Made by a program: the position numbers and the translations under genes. This document shows, piece after piece, positions 1 to 7,854 of a stretch of DNA of 64,000 bases (position 1 is its first letter; every line of letters begins with the position of its first letter). The notes below the pieces were generated by a model. That model was not told the DNA's origin. It did no database searches and saw nothing but the letters and a program-made list of their open reading frames with translations. The DNA comes from Reclinomonas americana ATCC 50394. Lineage: Eukaryota; Jakobida; Jakobea; Jakobida. Location: assembly GCA_048213135.1 (NCBI GenBank), contig PS015009.1, forward strand, positions 992,001 through 1,056,000. The letters run 5' to 3'.

Positions 1-2
1 CA

Positions 3-1850
3 GTACTTATAATTGGCCCTTCAAATATCCCCGGGCTAGCGCAAGTAATTCACTCATTAGGTAAGGTCAAGCCAGTATTAGCAAAATTGCTCGATGCATC
101 TAATGACCTACTAGTAAAAGCCAAATTACGCCCATTACTTGATAGCAAATATTTTGAAGAATTCAAGCCCAAATTGACCGCTCAAAATACGAGTTTACCT
201 GTAGGAAATAAAGAGTTAGACAAAAATAAAATTAACGAAGAAAACAGATATATAAGTATTAATTGGTCTTATGATGACTGGATAAAAGTTGACAGTCCGT
301 TAACTTCTCTACAAAGGGAAATCTTAGATACCGACATAATACTAAAACAACCATTGAGAATCATAGGTGCTGCAGGAACAGGCAAATCATTGCTGATGCA
401 ACTGTTAGTGATGAAGAGATTAAGAGAAGCAGAATCTCTAAATAACTCAATCGATATTTTTTATGTAGTGCACAATTCAGAGATGGCCCATACAGTTACA
501 GAGAAATTTATTTCGCTAGGCGGGGGGAACTATATAAGTCAAAACTTCGCTCAGAAACTTATTATTAAAACTCTTTTTGAATACGCTTGTGAAGAACTTC
601 GGTTGGATGACACAATGATAATGGATAAAGATGCAGCCCAAACAAAAATGTTTCAACGATATACTGTTGCAGAATGCATAGATGAGATTTTTTTAGAAAA
701 TAAAACTTATTGCGAGAAATCAGATTTAATCAATAAAATATCCGGGAATTACGAACTACGAGACGTGTTTTCCGACATTGTCACCTCAGAGATAGGAATA
801 GGAATTAAAGGGAGGGATCTTGCTAATGATCGGCGAAAATATGTAGAGTCAGAAAGGCCATTTACAAGGTTTCATGGAATTCTTAATAGGAATGAACGCG
901 AATTCGTATTCGACATTTTTACCAAATACAATCACAAAGTTAACCAACAAAATAACTTATTAGATTCTGATGATATCGCAATTTCTTTTTTAGGCACATT
1001 GAAAACTCCGTTATGGAATCTACGCCGTAAAAAATTGGCTTTTGATTATGTTTTTATAGATGAAACGCAATTGTTTAATCAAAATGAACGGCAAATTTTC
1101 AAATTTCTAACAAAAACTTTTGAAACGCATTTGCCCTTAGTAATTGCACTCGATGAAGCACAGGAAATTCGTGGGGCTTCTAATGCCGGGTTTGGGATGC
1201 TGGGCATTGAACATTTAGCAAATGAAACTTTACCGAATGTCCACCGATCTACAGAAGAAATCTTAAAACTAGCTTTTTTCGTCATTCAGAGAACAACAGA
1301 TTTATTTGGTTCCGATTTTCCAGATTTCACTAATACGACAAAAACTCTTGTTACATCACGAAATGGAATTAATTCCAAACCAAATCTGATTGTCAAAAAT
1401 GATCTTGATCTACCTAATGTTATAAAAAAAGAAATTAGCAATCTTAGAAAAAAAGATTTACGGCAGATTGCCGTGATAGTTCATCCCGAACGCTACTTCA
1501 AGGAAATTGTGAAATTCTTAAAAGAAGAAAAAGAGAATATAACCGTTGCTGAAAAGAGGGGTGAATTAATTGATCCAAAGAAACCAACAATTTATGTATC
1601 CAAACCGGACTTAATTGGTGGACAAGAGTTCGATGCTGTCATTGTAGTCGGCTTAGAACATGGAGTTATACCACCCTTGATTTATGGTCATTCTGGCTTG
1701 TCTGAAGCTCTTGAACAACAAGCTTTAAGAGAAATGTATCTTTCCTTCACCAGAGCAAAATATAATTTAACCATTATTAACAATAGAAACTCTTCTCCCT
1801 CTGCGATAATTCAGCAGGCAATAGAAGAGGGTATTATAACTTTCGAATAA
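3..1850 (+). CDS. UvrD-like superfamily I helicase, 5' end outside window
   Basis: The reading frame is open from the first bases of the window, so the true start lies upstream; the first in-window start codon is a TTG at 87 that I do not believe. Superfamily 1A motifs appear in order: a Q-motif-like LTSLQREIL, Walker A GAAGTGKS (365-388), a Walker B region FDYVFIDETQLF, ALDEAQEIRG at the motif III position, NVHRS as motif IV, GGQEFDAVIVVG as motif V and YLSFTRAKYN as motif VI. It should be an ATP-dependent DNA or RNA translocase. The gene is clearly richer in A+T than the rest of the window and ends just before a RadC-like gene, so it may be horizontally acquired and could belong to a defence or repair island. 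The N-terminal domain that would decide this is not visible. Confidence 0.8.
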   Translation, partial: VLIIGPSNIPGLAQVIHSLGKVKPVLAKLLDASNDLLVKAKLRPLLDSKYFEEFKPKLTAQNTSLPVGNKELDKNKINEENRYISINWSYDDWIKVDSPLTSLQREILDTDIILKQPLRIIGAAGTGKSLLMQLLVMKRLREAESLNNSIDIFYVVHNSEMAHTVTEKFISLGGGNYISQNFAQKLIIKTLFEYACEELRLDDTMIMDKDAAQTKMFQRYTVAECIDEIFLENKTYCEKSDLINKISGNYELRDVFSDIVTSEIGIGIKGRDLANDRRKYVESERPFTRFHGILNRNEREFVFDIFTKYNHKVNQQNNLLDSDDIAISFLGTLKTPLWNLRRKKLAFDYVFIDETQLFNQNERQIFKFLTKTFETHLPLVIALDEAQEIRGASNAGFGMLGIEHLANETLPNVHRSTEEILKLAFFVIQRTTDLFGSDFPDFTNTTKTLVTSRNGINSKPNLIVKNDLDLPNVIKKEISNLRKKDLRQIAVIVHPERYFKEIVKFLKEEKENITVAEKRGELIDPKKPTIYVSKPDLIGGQEFDAVIVVGLEHGVIPPLIYGHSGLSEALEQQALREMYLSFTRAKYNLTIINNRNSSPSAIIQQAIEEGIITFE

Positions 1851-2107
1851 TTTGAATGTTGTTTCCTTATCTTGTCCCTTTCTGAGCAAGTGTTCCGAAG
1901 GATCGCTTGTGACTACCAATTTCTCCGGATTGTATACAGGTTGACATCCTCCCTATCAAACCTCAACCTCAAAAAGAATTTCCTCCCAACTCCAGTTGTT
2001 TTTCCCCTGTTTTCCTCCCCATTCTCCCTTTATTTCGCAGGTGGACATAATCCCTCGTTTAAAAGGACTATGCCCCAACCCTATTATTTATCTTTAAGCC
2101 GTACCAA

Positions 2108-2716
2108 ATGAACATTAAATTGAAACGCAGCGAACGGAACAAAGTGATGAGCCCTATGGAAGTGTACGGCATCATGCAGCGCATATTGATGCGGGAAAGC
2201 AAAATAGACCGCACCCGTGAGCACTTCTGGGTCATCTGCCTCAGCAATGCCAATAAAATACTCAATATAGAACTCATCAGCATGGGCAGCGTTCACCAAA
2301 CCATTGCCGAACCCATGGAGGTTTTCAGTGTACCACTGCAGAAAAGAGCCTCGGGTGTTATCCTCGTGCATAACCACCCCTCCGGTAACCTGCTGCCCTC
2401 CGCCGCCGATAAAGACCTTACCGACCTGCTCATCCAGTGCGGCAGAATGCTCAATATAAAAGTGGTAGACCATTTCATCATCAGCGCCAGGAACTGTTAC
2501 AGCTTTGTTGAAACCGGGCTGTTGGCCGAACTGGAAGAAAGCCTCAAGTATGTGCCACAGTTTAAGATCAAAGAGAGAATCAAAAAAGAAGGAGAAGCGG
2601 GTGAAGAAAGAAAAGCCCGCGCCATGGCCAAAGCCATGAAGGAGAAAGGCGAGCCGGTCAGTAAAATTGTTGAGTACACCGGTTTAACCAAACACGTCAT
2701 CAGCAGGTTGAAGTGA
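2108..2716 (+). CDS. RadC-like JAB-domain protein
   Basis: A 202-residue protein with a JAB/MPN fold of the RadC type. The metal site reads HNHPSG followed by S-A-A-D (H-x-H-x7-S-x2-D), preceded by VFSVPLQKRASGVILV. These proteins were named DNA repair proteins, but no repair activity is established, and in Bacteroidota they are common on mobile islands. The N-terminal helix-hairpin-helix half of classical RadC is absent. The last 50 residues are highly charged and end in a helix-turn-helix-like tail (EYTGLTKHVISRLK) that resembles the tails of Rpn-type PD-(D/E)XK transposase-associated proteins. It sits about 260 bp downstream of the AT-rich helicase gene. Its own composition matches the host chromosome better than the helicase does. 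Confidence 0.85.
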   Translation: MNIKLKRSERNKVMSPMEVYGIMQRILMRESKIDRTREHFWVICLSNANKILNIELISMGSVHQTIAEPMEVFSVPLQKRASGVILVHNHPSGNLLPSAADKDLTDLLIQCGRMLNIKVVDHFIISARNCYSFVETGLLAELEESLKYVPQFKIKERIKKEGEAGEERKARAMAKAMKEKGEPVSKIVEYTGLTKHVISRLK

Positions 2717-2851
2717 AGGGATGGCATGAAGTAACAGGTATTGAGTAGCAAGAAGCTGCCCACCGGCAGTTTCAAATCTGTGTGCAGCGCAGATGCCGTT
2801 GCTTTCTGGCATAAGTATTCTGCCATACCCATTTCTTCCTAACTTACAACC

Positions 2852-3511
2852 ATGACCACCAGCCCGCAAAACGATCCCGGCATCTATACTTATCACGACT
2901 ACGGTTTCGACATTAACCTGCCCACAGGCATGCAATCCATTAACTGGGCCGACATAGAACGCCTGCAGGCATACAAGGCCGACCGGGTGCCTTCCGACAC
3001 CATCTGCATGAACATCACCGTCAACAACCACACCATTATGATAACGGAACGTTTGCAGGGATGGGAGTTTTTTATCGCTCAGTTACCAGTTCACCTTTCG
3101 CCCATCAACCGCAACTGGGAAACATCGGCACAGGCAACAACGCTCCCGTACGACCTTGTAACCATCTATGAGCGGGCCGACAGGATAATGCCCCCGCAGC
3201 CTAATTTTTCCTCGCACATCAGTAACATTACAGCAGAAGAGTTCAGCGCCGTCATGCAGCAGCACGGCTGGATAGCTTACAAAAATGAAGGAACGGGTTT
3301 CCATGCCGAGAACAGCCTGACCGACCTGGATATGGAAGATGAGCAGGATGGCACATCGCTCCATGGCCGCATCGCTTTTCATCCTTCCAATACAGAATGG
3401 ATCAATGACTTTTTTAAACCACTTAACCGACCTTACAACTTCCGGTTTTATGATAACGATGGCAATGTAATTGTTCAGGCAGATGGCGGGCACTCTTCAA
3501 TGAATGACTAA
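2852..3511 (+). CDS. Hypothetical protein, unknown family
   Basis: A 219-residue soluble, acidic protein without signal peptide or membrane segment. I do not recognise the family. The sequence alternates predicted strands and short helices (YTYHDYGFDINLP near the start, GRIAFHPSNTEWINDFF and FRFYDNDGNVIVQADGG near the end), consistent with a small alpha/beta or beta-sandwich protein. It starts at an ATG with no competing upstream start and is followed by a strong terminator. It lies just after the RadC-like gene, in an accessory-looking part of the window. Codon use matches the chromosomal genes downstream, which supports a real gene. Confidence 0.65.
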   Translation: MTTSPQNDPGIYTYHDYGFDINLPTGMQSINWADIERLQAYKADRVPSDTICMNITVNNHTIMITERLQGWEFFIAQLPVHLSPINRNWETSAQATTLPYDLVTIYERADRIMPPQPNFSSHISNITAEEFSAVMQQHGWIAYKNEGTGFHAENSLTDLDMEDEQDGTSLHGRIAFHPSNTEWINDFFKPLNRPYNFRFYDNDGNVIVQADGGHSSMND

Positions 3512-3815
3512 ATAATACCTTACCGGCGATCAACGTGTTCTCTTAGCAGGCGTGCAATAGTATTACAAAAGCTGAAGCCACAGTAGCACAAATGCTACAT
3601 CAGGGGACAAGCCCGAAAACGCGATGTAATCGTTTTCGGGGGTCTTTTTTTGGTTCTTTTTTGGACAAGCAAAAAAGAATATAGAAAACAAATATCAGAA
3701 CAGGAAGTCGTCCTCACCCGAGCTCTTCAGCCAAGGTCAAAACATTGTGGTTTTGAATAATGTGCATTCACGAATCAACGAATGTTGCTAGCTTCACATT
3801 TGCTAAACCACAATC
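3512..3815. other. Intergenic region with one terminator
   Basis: About 300 bases between the hypothetical gene and the DUF606 transporter. It contains a clear intrinsic terminator (3612-3651) and then an AT-rich stretch with no convincing open frame on either strand. The transporter's promoter should lie in its right half, but I see no good TAnnTTTG element. Confidence 0.5.
3612..3651 (+). terminator. Intrinsic terminator
   Basis: A perfect 10-bp inverted repeat (CCCGAAAACG at 3612-3621, CGTTTTCGGG at 3631-3640) with a 9-base loop, followed after GGTC by a run of seven T. It ends the transcript of the hypothetical gene 2852-3511. Confidence 0.85.
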
Positions 3816-4259
3816 ATGACAAAAACCATCTGGATCATCCTCGTTCTCATCGCAGGCGCCCTGCTGCCCATACAAGCAGGACTGAATACAAGGATCGGCA
3901 AAGAAATACAAAGCCCCGCCTGGGCATCGCTTTTCTCTTTTGTTGTTGGACTCATTGCCATGACAGGCTTTGTACTGCTCACAAAACAGAAAATGAATAC
4001 CGCCGGTTTTTCGCAGGTACCCACCCATTACTGGGTCGCCGGTATGATGGGTGCTTTCTACGTAACCGTTATGGTGCTGGCCTTTCCTAAGATAGGCGCA
4101 GCGCTTACTTTCAGCCTCATCGTTGCCGGGCAACTGGTTGTGTCGCTGCTGCTCGATCACTTTAAAATTCTCGTTCAGCAACCGCACCCCGTCAATATAT
4201 ACCGGGTCATTGGCCTGCTGCTCATCGTTGCAGGCGTCATCCTGATACGAAAATTTTAA
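3816..4259 (+). CDS. DUF606/YdcZ-like small drug/metabolite transporter
   Basis: A 147-residue integral membrane protein with four to five hydrophobic segments. The opening IILVLIAGALLPIQAGLNTRIGKEI and the later AFPKIGAALTFSLIVAGQL are typical of the DUF606 (YdcZ) branch of the drug/metabolite transporter superfamily, whose members are half the size of EamA transporters and probably work as dimers. The length is normal for the family. The substrate is unknown. The gene stands alone, between a terminator and an LprI-like gene 38 bp downstream that may share its transcript. Confidence 0.8.
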   Translation: MTKTIWIILVLIAGALLPIQAGLNTRIGKEIQSPAWASLFSFVVGLIAMTGFVLLTKQKMNTAGFSQVPTHYWVAGMMGAFYVTVMVLAFPKIGAALTFSLIVAGQLVVSLLLDHFKILVQQPHPVNIYRVIGLLLIVAGVILIRKF

Positions 4260-4297
4260 TTTAGCAAAGGCTTTCTGTCTATCATTAATAGCTCAAT

Positions 4298-4645
4298 ATG
4301 AAAAAGCCATTTATTTGCCTGGTCTTTTGCTTCTTCGTCCTCAGCGGCTTTTCCCAAACGCAGTATGAAATGAACCAGCAGGCACTCCGCCTATATGAAA
4401 AAGCCGACAAAGAAATGTCCAATACCTATAAACAGGCGTTGAAAAAAACAACCGACCCGGCCAAAAAAAAGTTGCTCATTGAAGCCCAGCGGGCATGGAT
4501 CAAATACAAGGAAGCACATTGCAAATCCGTTGCCAGCGAGTACGAAGGCGGATCATTTCAGCCACAGTCGCTCTATATGTGCCTTACCGACATAACCAAA
4601 GAAAGAATAAAGGCGCTTAAAGAATATGAAGAAAGGAATGATTGA
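4298..4645 (+). CDS. Secreted LprI/DUF1311-like protein, copy 1
   Basis: A 115-residue protein with an N-terminal signal peptide (MKKPFICLVFCFFVLSGFSQ) and a mature domain of the LprI N-terminal/DUF1311 type: EMNQQALRLYEKADKEM, then QRAWIKYKEAHCKS, then a second Cys in LYMCLTD. The two Cys residues probably form a disulfide in the periplasm. Proteins of this family include the lysozyme inhibitor LprI, but most members have no known role. A close paralogue follows at 4852-5196, so this is a tandem duplication. Confidence 0.85.
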   Translation: MKKPFICLVFCFFVLSGFSQTQYEMNQQALRLYEKADKEMSNTYKQALKKTTDPAKKKLLIEAQRAWIKYKEAHCKSVASEYEGGSFQPQSLYMCLTDITKERIKALKEYEERND

Positions 4646-4851
4646 TATGCTGAGTAGTGAGTATTGACCATAAAGAAAACGTGCCGGCTGTGTGATAGTA
4701 TTATTATGTATCCGGCAGCAGTTCTGTTATTAAGCTTCGGTTGCGTCGCACTCTTGTACCGTAAAACGCAACTGGGCAAAAGCGGGCAATTGTACCTGTT
4801 CCCTGTTGTTCTTACAAACTGTATTTTTATACGTATAAATCACCAGCCGGT

Positions 4852-5196
4852 ATGAAAAAATTGTTCGTTGCTTTTTTGCTGTGCGTTTGCAGTTCAGGAG
4901 TTTTTTCCCAAACACAGCTTGAAATGAATATGGATGCGCTGAAAACTTATCAAAAAGCAGACGCGGAAATGACAGCCATCTATAAAAAGGCGCTCAAAAG
5001 CCTGACAGATACAGCCCAGCGCAGGATGCTCATACAGGCGCAACGCTCATGGATCAAATACAAAGAAGATCACTGCCGTGCCGTTGCGGCGTTTTACGAA
5101 GGCGGCTCTATGCAGCCCATGGTGTACAGCGAATGCAAAACCGAAGTCACCAGGCAAAGAATAAAAAGCCTGCAGGCCTATCTTGAAAATCTCTGA
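4852..5196 (+). CDS. Secreted LprI/DUF1311-like protein, copy 2
   Basis: A 114-residue paralogue of the preceding gene, again with a signal peptide (cleavage likely after SGVFSQ) and the pattern EMNMDALKTYQKADAEM, QRSWIKYKEDHCRA and a second Cys in YSECKTE. The two proteins align over their whole length without gaps. The 206 bases between the copies hold no convincing gene; a 63-codon frame there lacks homology-like features. The downstream gene at 5221 starts 24 bases after the stop and is probably co-transcribed. Confidence 0.85.
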   Translation: MKKLFVAFLLCVCSSGVFSQTQLEMNMDALKTYQKADAEMTAIYKKALKSLTDTAQRRMLIQAQRSWIKYKEDHCRAVAAFYEGGSMQPMVYSECKTEVTRQRIKSLQAYLENL

Positions 5197-5220
5197 AACA
5201 GTTAATCCTCCGGTCCAACT

Positions 5221-5856
5221 ATGAACCCATTTGTTCAGCAATTCAGCGGCGGCATCGATAAATACTGGGGCGATATGCCGGAAGAGCAGCGTGAACAACT
5301 ACTTTCCGATATCCGGAAATACGCCAATGCCGATCCCGCCACCTTCCGCCGCCAGCTCGATGAAGTGATGTTTGATGAAGACCTCGACCCCTTGCCCGTG
5401 GTCATGGAAGCCTTATCGGAGGAGCCGGAGACCTGGAGCGATTTTTTCCTCGATGCGTTGAGCAAGGTTTTCGCCGTGGCGAAACAGTCGCCCAAGCCGG
5501 AGCATATCCTCAACAAACTCATCGAGTTCACTTACCTGGAAGAAGTAAACGCCCCTTTTGTACAGCGCATAGCCGAAAAACTGCACAGCGAAAGTAATTC
5601 CACTCACCTTGCCTCACAGCTCGCCGCCATCTGGTACCTGCCCTCCTTTCTTATTAACCCCGCTGTAAGGAATAAAAGTTCTTTGCTGGCGTCGTTGCAA
5701 CAGAAACTGTACGACCCCAACTGGAAGATCCGTAACGTCACTTTCCGCTCCCTGGGTTATGAAAACCTGGTGCCGGAAGGCTTCCGCCTCACTTTAATGG
5801 ACCATCTCCGCAAGTTCTTCCTGGGTGTAGCCCTCCCCTACCATTCGTATAAATAA
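5221..5856 (+). CDS. Hypothetical helical-repeat-like protein
   Basis: A 211-residue soluble protein, predicted to be almost entirely alpha-helical. The stretch KLYDPNWKIRNVTFRSLGYENL looks like one HEAT-type repeat, and LNKLIEFTYLEEVNAPFVQRIAEKL may be another. I do not recognise a named family. There is no signal peptide. It lies 24 bp after the second DUF1311 gene and just ahead of the sdpR-like repressor. Confidence 0.6.
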   Translation: MNPFVQQFSGGIDKYWGDMPEEQREQLLSDIRKYANADPATFRRQLDEVMFDEDLDPLPVVMEALSEEPETWSDFFLDALSKVFAVAKQSPKPEHILNKLIEFTYLEEVNAPFVQRIAEKLHSESNSTHLASQLAAIWYLPSFLINPAVRNKSSLLASLQQKLYDPNWKIRNVTFRSLGYENLVPEGFRLTLMDHLRKFFLGVALPYHSYK

Positions 5857-5875
5857 ATTTGCAAAAGTGAAATAG

Positions 5876-5897
5876 TATTTAGACATTTGTCTAAATA
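5876..5897. promoter_or_regulatory. Palindromic operator upstream of the ArsR/SdpR-like gene
   Basis: A perfect inverted repeat, TATTTAGACA-TT-TGTCTAAATA (22 bp), ending 9 bases before the TTG start of the ArsR-family gene. A possible -7 element TAAATTTG lies at 5854-5861. The size, symmetry and position fit autoregulation by an ArsR-type dimer. Confidence 0.75.
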
Positions 5898-5906
5898 TGT
5901 AATTGC

Positions 5907-6167
5907 TTGAACGCATTTTTCAAAGCCCTGAACGACCCGATTCGCCGGGAAATACTGGAACTGCTCAAAAAAGGGGACATGACGGCCGGTGAAATCGCCG
6001 AGCAGTTCAGTATCAGTAAACCCAGCATCAGTCACCACCTCGACCTGCTCAAACAGGCCAGCCTGGTTACAGCCGTTAAGGAAGGGCAGTTCATTTATTA
6101 CTCGCTTAACACCACGGTAATAGATGAAATGCTGAAATGGTTCATGCAGTTTTCCTCAAAAAAATAA
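5907..6167 (+). CDS. sdpR: ArsR-family autorepressor, SdpR-like
   Basis: An 86-residue winged-helix repressor. The opening NAFFKALNDPIRREILELLKKG and the recognition helix ISKPSISHHLDLLKQA are typical of SdpR-type ArsR regulators; no metal-binding Cys cluster is present. The start is TTG at 5907; the frame upstream is closed by a stop at 5892, and this start gives exactly the usual N-terminus. It overlaps nothing and is followed 12 bp later by an SdpI-like gene. In Bacillus subtilis SdpI and SdpR form an immunity and signalling pair for a secreted peptide. Here I infer the pair only from sequence and gene order. The 22-bp palindrome just upstream is the likely binding site. Confidence 0.85.
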   Translation: MNAFFKALNDPIRREILELLKKGDMTAGEIAEQFSISKPSISHHLDLLKQASLVTAVKEGQFIYYSLNTTVIDEMLKWFMQFSSKK

Positions 6168-6178
6168 ACAGTACTGAC

Positions 6179-6841
6179 ATGAATAAGAGAACCGTCTTTA
6201 TCATTTGCCTGCTCATTGCCCTGGTACCGGGCATTTACCTGGCCATCATCTGGAACTCGCTGCCAGCCATTGTTCCCACGCACTGGGGTGTTGGCAAACA
6301 GCCGGATGACTGGGGCAGCAAAAACACGCTGATCATAATGCCCGTACTTTTTGGCGGCATGACGCTGCTGATCAGTCTCCTTATGCTCAATCTCGATAAA
6401 ATTGATCCCAAAAAAGGAAAGCACATTCCTGCTGCGCTGCGCAACAAACTGGCATTGTCACTCAGCGTTTTCATGGCTGCCATCAGTTTCTACATCATTT
6501 ATATTACGCAAAGTAAAACACATGAGATCGGGAATTTTCTTTTCTTTATGATCGGTGTGTTCTTTGCTTTCCTCGGTAATATCATGTATTCCATCAAGCA
6601 AAACTATTTTGTAGGCATCCGTTTGCCATGGACGCTGGAGAATGAAGAAAACTGGAACCGTACCAACCGCCTGATGAGCACACTTTTTTTCGCCAGTGGT
6701 ATTCTCATTGCCATTGCGGCTCTCATTTTACCCACTATGGCGGTAGTTATCATCACCTTCGGCAGCATTTTGGGAGCTACCATTGGCAGCATCGTGTTCT
6801 CCTACAGGTTATTTAAAAAACAACAGGCATTAAAGAACTGA
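6179..6841 (+). CDS. sdpI: SdpI-family membrane protein (DUF1648 + SdpI)
   Basis: A 220-residue membrane protein with about six hydrophobic segments. The first part, with IPTHW-like VPTHWGVGKQPDDWGSK, is a DUF1648 domain; the C-terminal part, with YSIKQNYFVGIRLPWTLENEENW, is the SdpI domain with its conserved GIRTPWTL-type motif. I chose ATG 6179 over the in-frame ATG 6137 because the latter overlaps the repressor gene and adds no conserved residues. The gene probably shares the sdpR promoter. In Bacillus SdpI protects against the SDP peptide and sequesters SdpR. No peptide toxin gene was recognised next to it here. Confidence 0.85.
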   Translation: MNKRTVFIICLLIALVPGIYLAIIWNSLPAIVPTHWGVGKQPDDWGSKNTLIIMPVLFGGMTLLISLLMLNLDKIDPKKGKHIPAALRNKLALSLSVFMAAISFYIIYITQSKTHEIGNFLFFMIGVFFAFLGNIMYSIKQNYFVGIRLPWTLENEENWNRTNRLMSTLFFASGILIAIAALILPTMAVVIITFGSILGATIGSIVFSYRLFKKQQALKN

Positions 6842-6930
6842 TTTGATGATGTGCCGATGTTTTCATTCCCGGTGACAATGCAATAATGATATACCTGATT
6901 TTTCTTTCGGATGTATAGCCATAAAAGAAT

Positions 6931-6953
6931 GCCCGGGTTAACCGGGCTTTTTT
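6931..6953 (+). terminator. Intrinsic terminator after sdpI
   Basis: Inverted repeat GCCCGG-GTTAA-CCGGGC (6931-6947) followed by a run of T (6948-6953), about 90 bases after the sdpI stop. Confidence 0.8.
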
Positions 6954-6994
6954 ATGACAGACAAAAATGATCATCCGCACAAAATTCATCGCAC

Positions 6995-7021
6995 AAAAAA
7001 GCCCGGCAGTAGCCTGCCGGG
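6995..7021 (-). terminator. Intrinsic terminator of the PepSY-like gene
   Basis: An 8-bp stem (CCCGGCAG at 7002-7009, CTGCCGGG at 7014-7021) with a 4-base loop; on the minus strand it is followed by a run of T (A-run 6995-7000 on the plus strand). It lies 28 bases after the stop of the gene at 7049-7525. Confidence 0.85.
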
Positions 7022-7048
7022 ACCTTATTATTCAACCCTCACCTTAAA

Positions 7049-7525
7049 TTATTTTACAGAACGGTCTACCACGCTGAAGTCGCCGGCGTTGCTGCTTTTC
7101 AGGTTCAGTGTTTCCTTACCGTTGGATATGGTAAAGAAGTAGCTGGTTACACCATCATAGGTAAGCTCTTCAGCTTCCAGTCCGTGTTCATAACCGTCAT
7201 ATTTTTGTTTTACTGAAGCCTGCACATCCTGTGGCAATTGGTTATAGTCCAGGCGGTGCAATGTACCTACCAGGTCACCATCTTCGGTGTAAGCGGCGCT
7301 GGCGGTTTTGCCATTCATTTTAAAGTCGGCAAAATAGAAACCGCTTTTCAGTTCCCAGGTCACGTCACTCACGTCGGAGAATTGTTTCTGGAAAGCTGTT
7401 TTCACGCGGGTAACTACCTTTGCTGCTTCTTTTTCTTTGCTGGAAGATGGTTTGGTGTCTGCGGCGAAAGCGCTGGTGGCGAACAGCATTACTAAAGCTG
7501 TCAGGCCGGTTGTGATCTTTTTCAT
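7049..7525 (-). CDS. Secreted PepSY-like protein
   Basis: A 158-residue protein with a signal peptide (cleavage near ATSAFA). The mature part contains one PepSY-like alpha/beta unit: VTRVKTAFQKQFSDVSDVTWELKSGFYFADFKMNGKTASAAYTEDG, then a second related stretch, DVQASVKQKYDGYE. In Bacteroidota such small periplasmic proteins are often called beta-lactamase-inhibitor-like PepSY-like proteins. No enzymatic residues are visible. It is transcribed alone, with its own terminator, divergently from acpH. Confidence 0.75.
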   Translation of the reverse strand: MKKITTGLTALVMLFATSAFAADTKPSSSKEKEAAKVVTRVKTAFQKQFSDVSDVTWELKSGFYFADFKMNGKTASAAYTEDGDLVGTLHRLDYNQLPQDVQASVKQKYDGYEHGLEAEELTYDGVTSYFFTISNGKETLNLKSSNAGDFSVVDRSVK

Positions 7526-7854
7526 AACTATACTTTATTTGTTTTAAAAAATGACTGCCTTCATGGCTTGGCAGTGTTGGTTAACAAGTCAAAAGTAGAA
7601 CCGCCGGCGTTGCCCGGAAAGCGGATAGTGACCAGTAACGTTAAAGAAAGTTAAGCATCGGTATAAACGGTAAAGCCCTTACAGGAAAGGTTGCCTGTAT
7701 TTTCGTCTGAAACCCTTTACCGGCAAGGGGTCCCCTTCTTTTCTTAACTAAATGCTAAAAGTTGAGTTGGTAGTGTTAAAAAGTAATAGTGGCGAAGCCT
7801 TTGTGAAGCGTTTATCTTTGTTTACGGATCAATCCTGCAACACACCCAACTATT
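7526..7854. other. Divergent intergenic region with nested inverted repeats
   Basis: About 330 bases between the divergent PepSY-like and acpH genes. No open frame is convincing. It holds an 8-bp inverted repeat CGGTAAAG (7668-7675)/CTTTACCG (7715-7722), inside which sits ACAGG/CCTGT (7681-7685/7694-7698), and immediately after it the palindrome AAGGGG-T-CCCCTT (7725-7737). A TATCTTTG promoter element for acpH is at 7813-7820. Confidence 0.55.
7813..7820 (+). promoter_or_regulatory. -7 promoter element upstream of acpH
   Basis: TATCTTTG matches the Bacteroidota -7 consensus TAnnTTTG and lies 34 bases before the acpH start. No well-spaced TTTG was found at -33. Confidence 0.45.

Noticed and set aside
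1872-2111. A 79-codon frame between the helicase and the RadC-like gene
   Set aside because: Composition is not protein-like and it overlaps the RadC-like start.
4664-4855. A 63-codon frame between the two LprI-like genes
   Set aside because: No start context, no conserved pattern, and it overlaps the start of the second copy.
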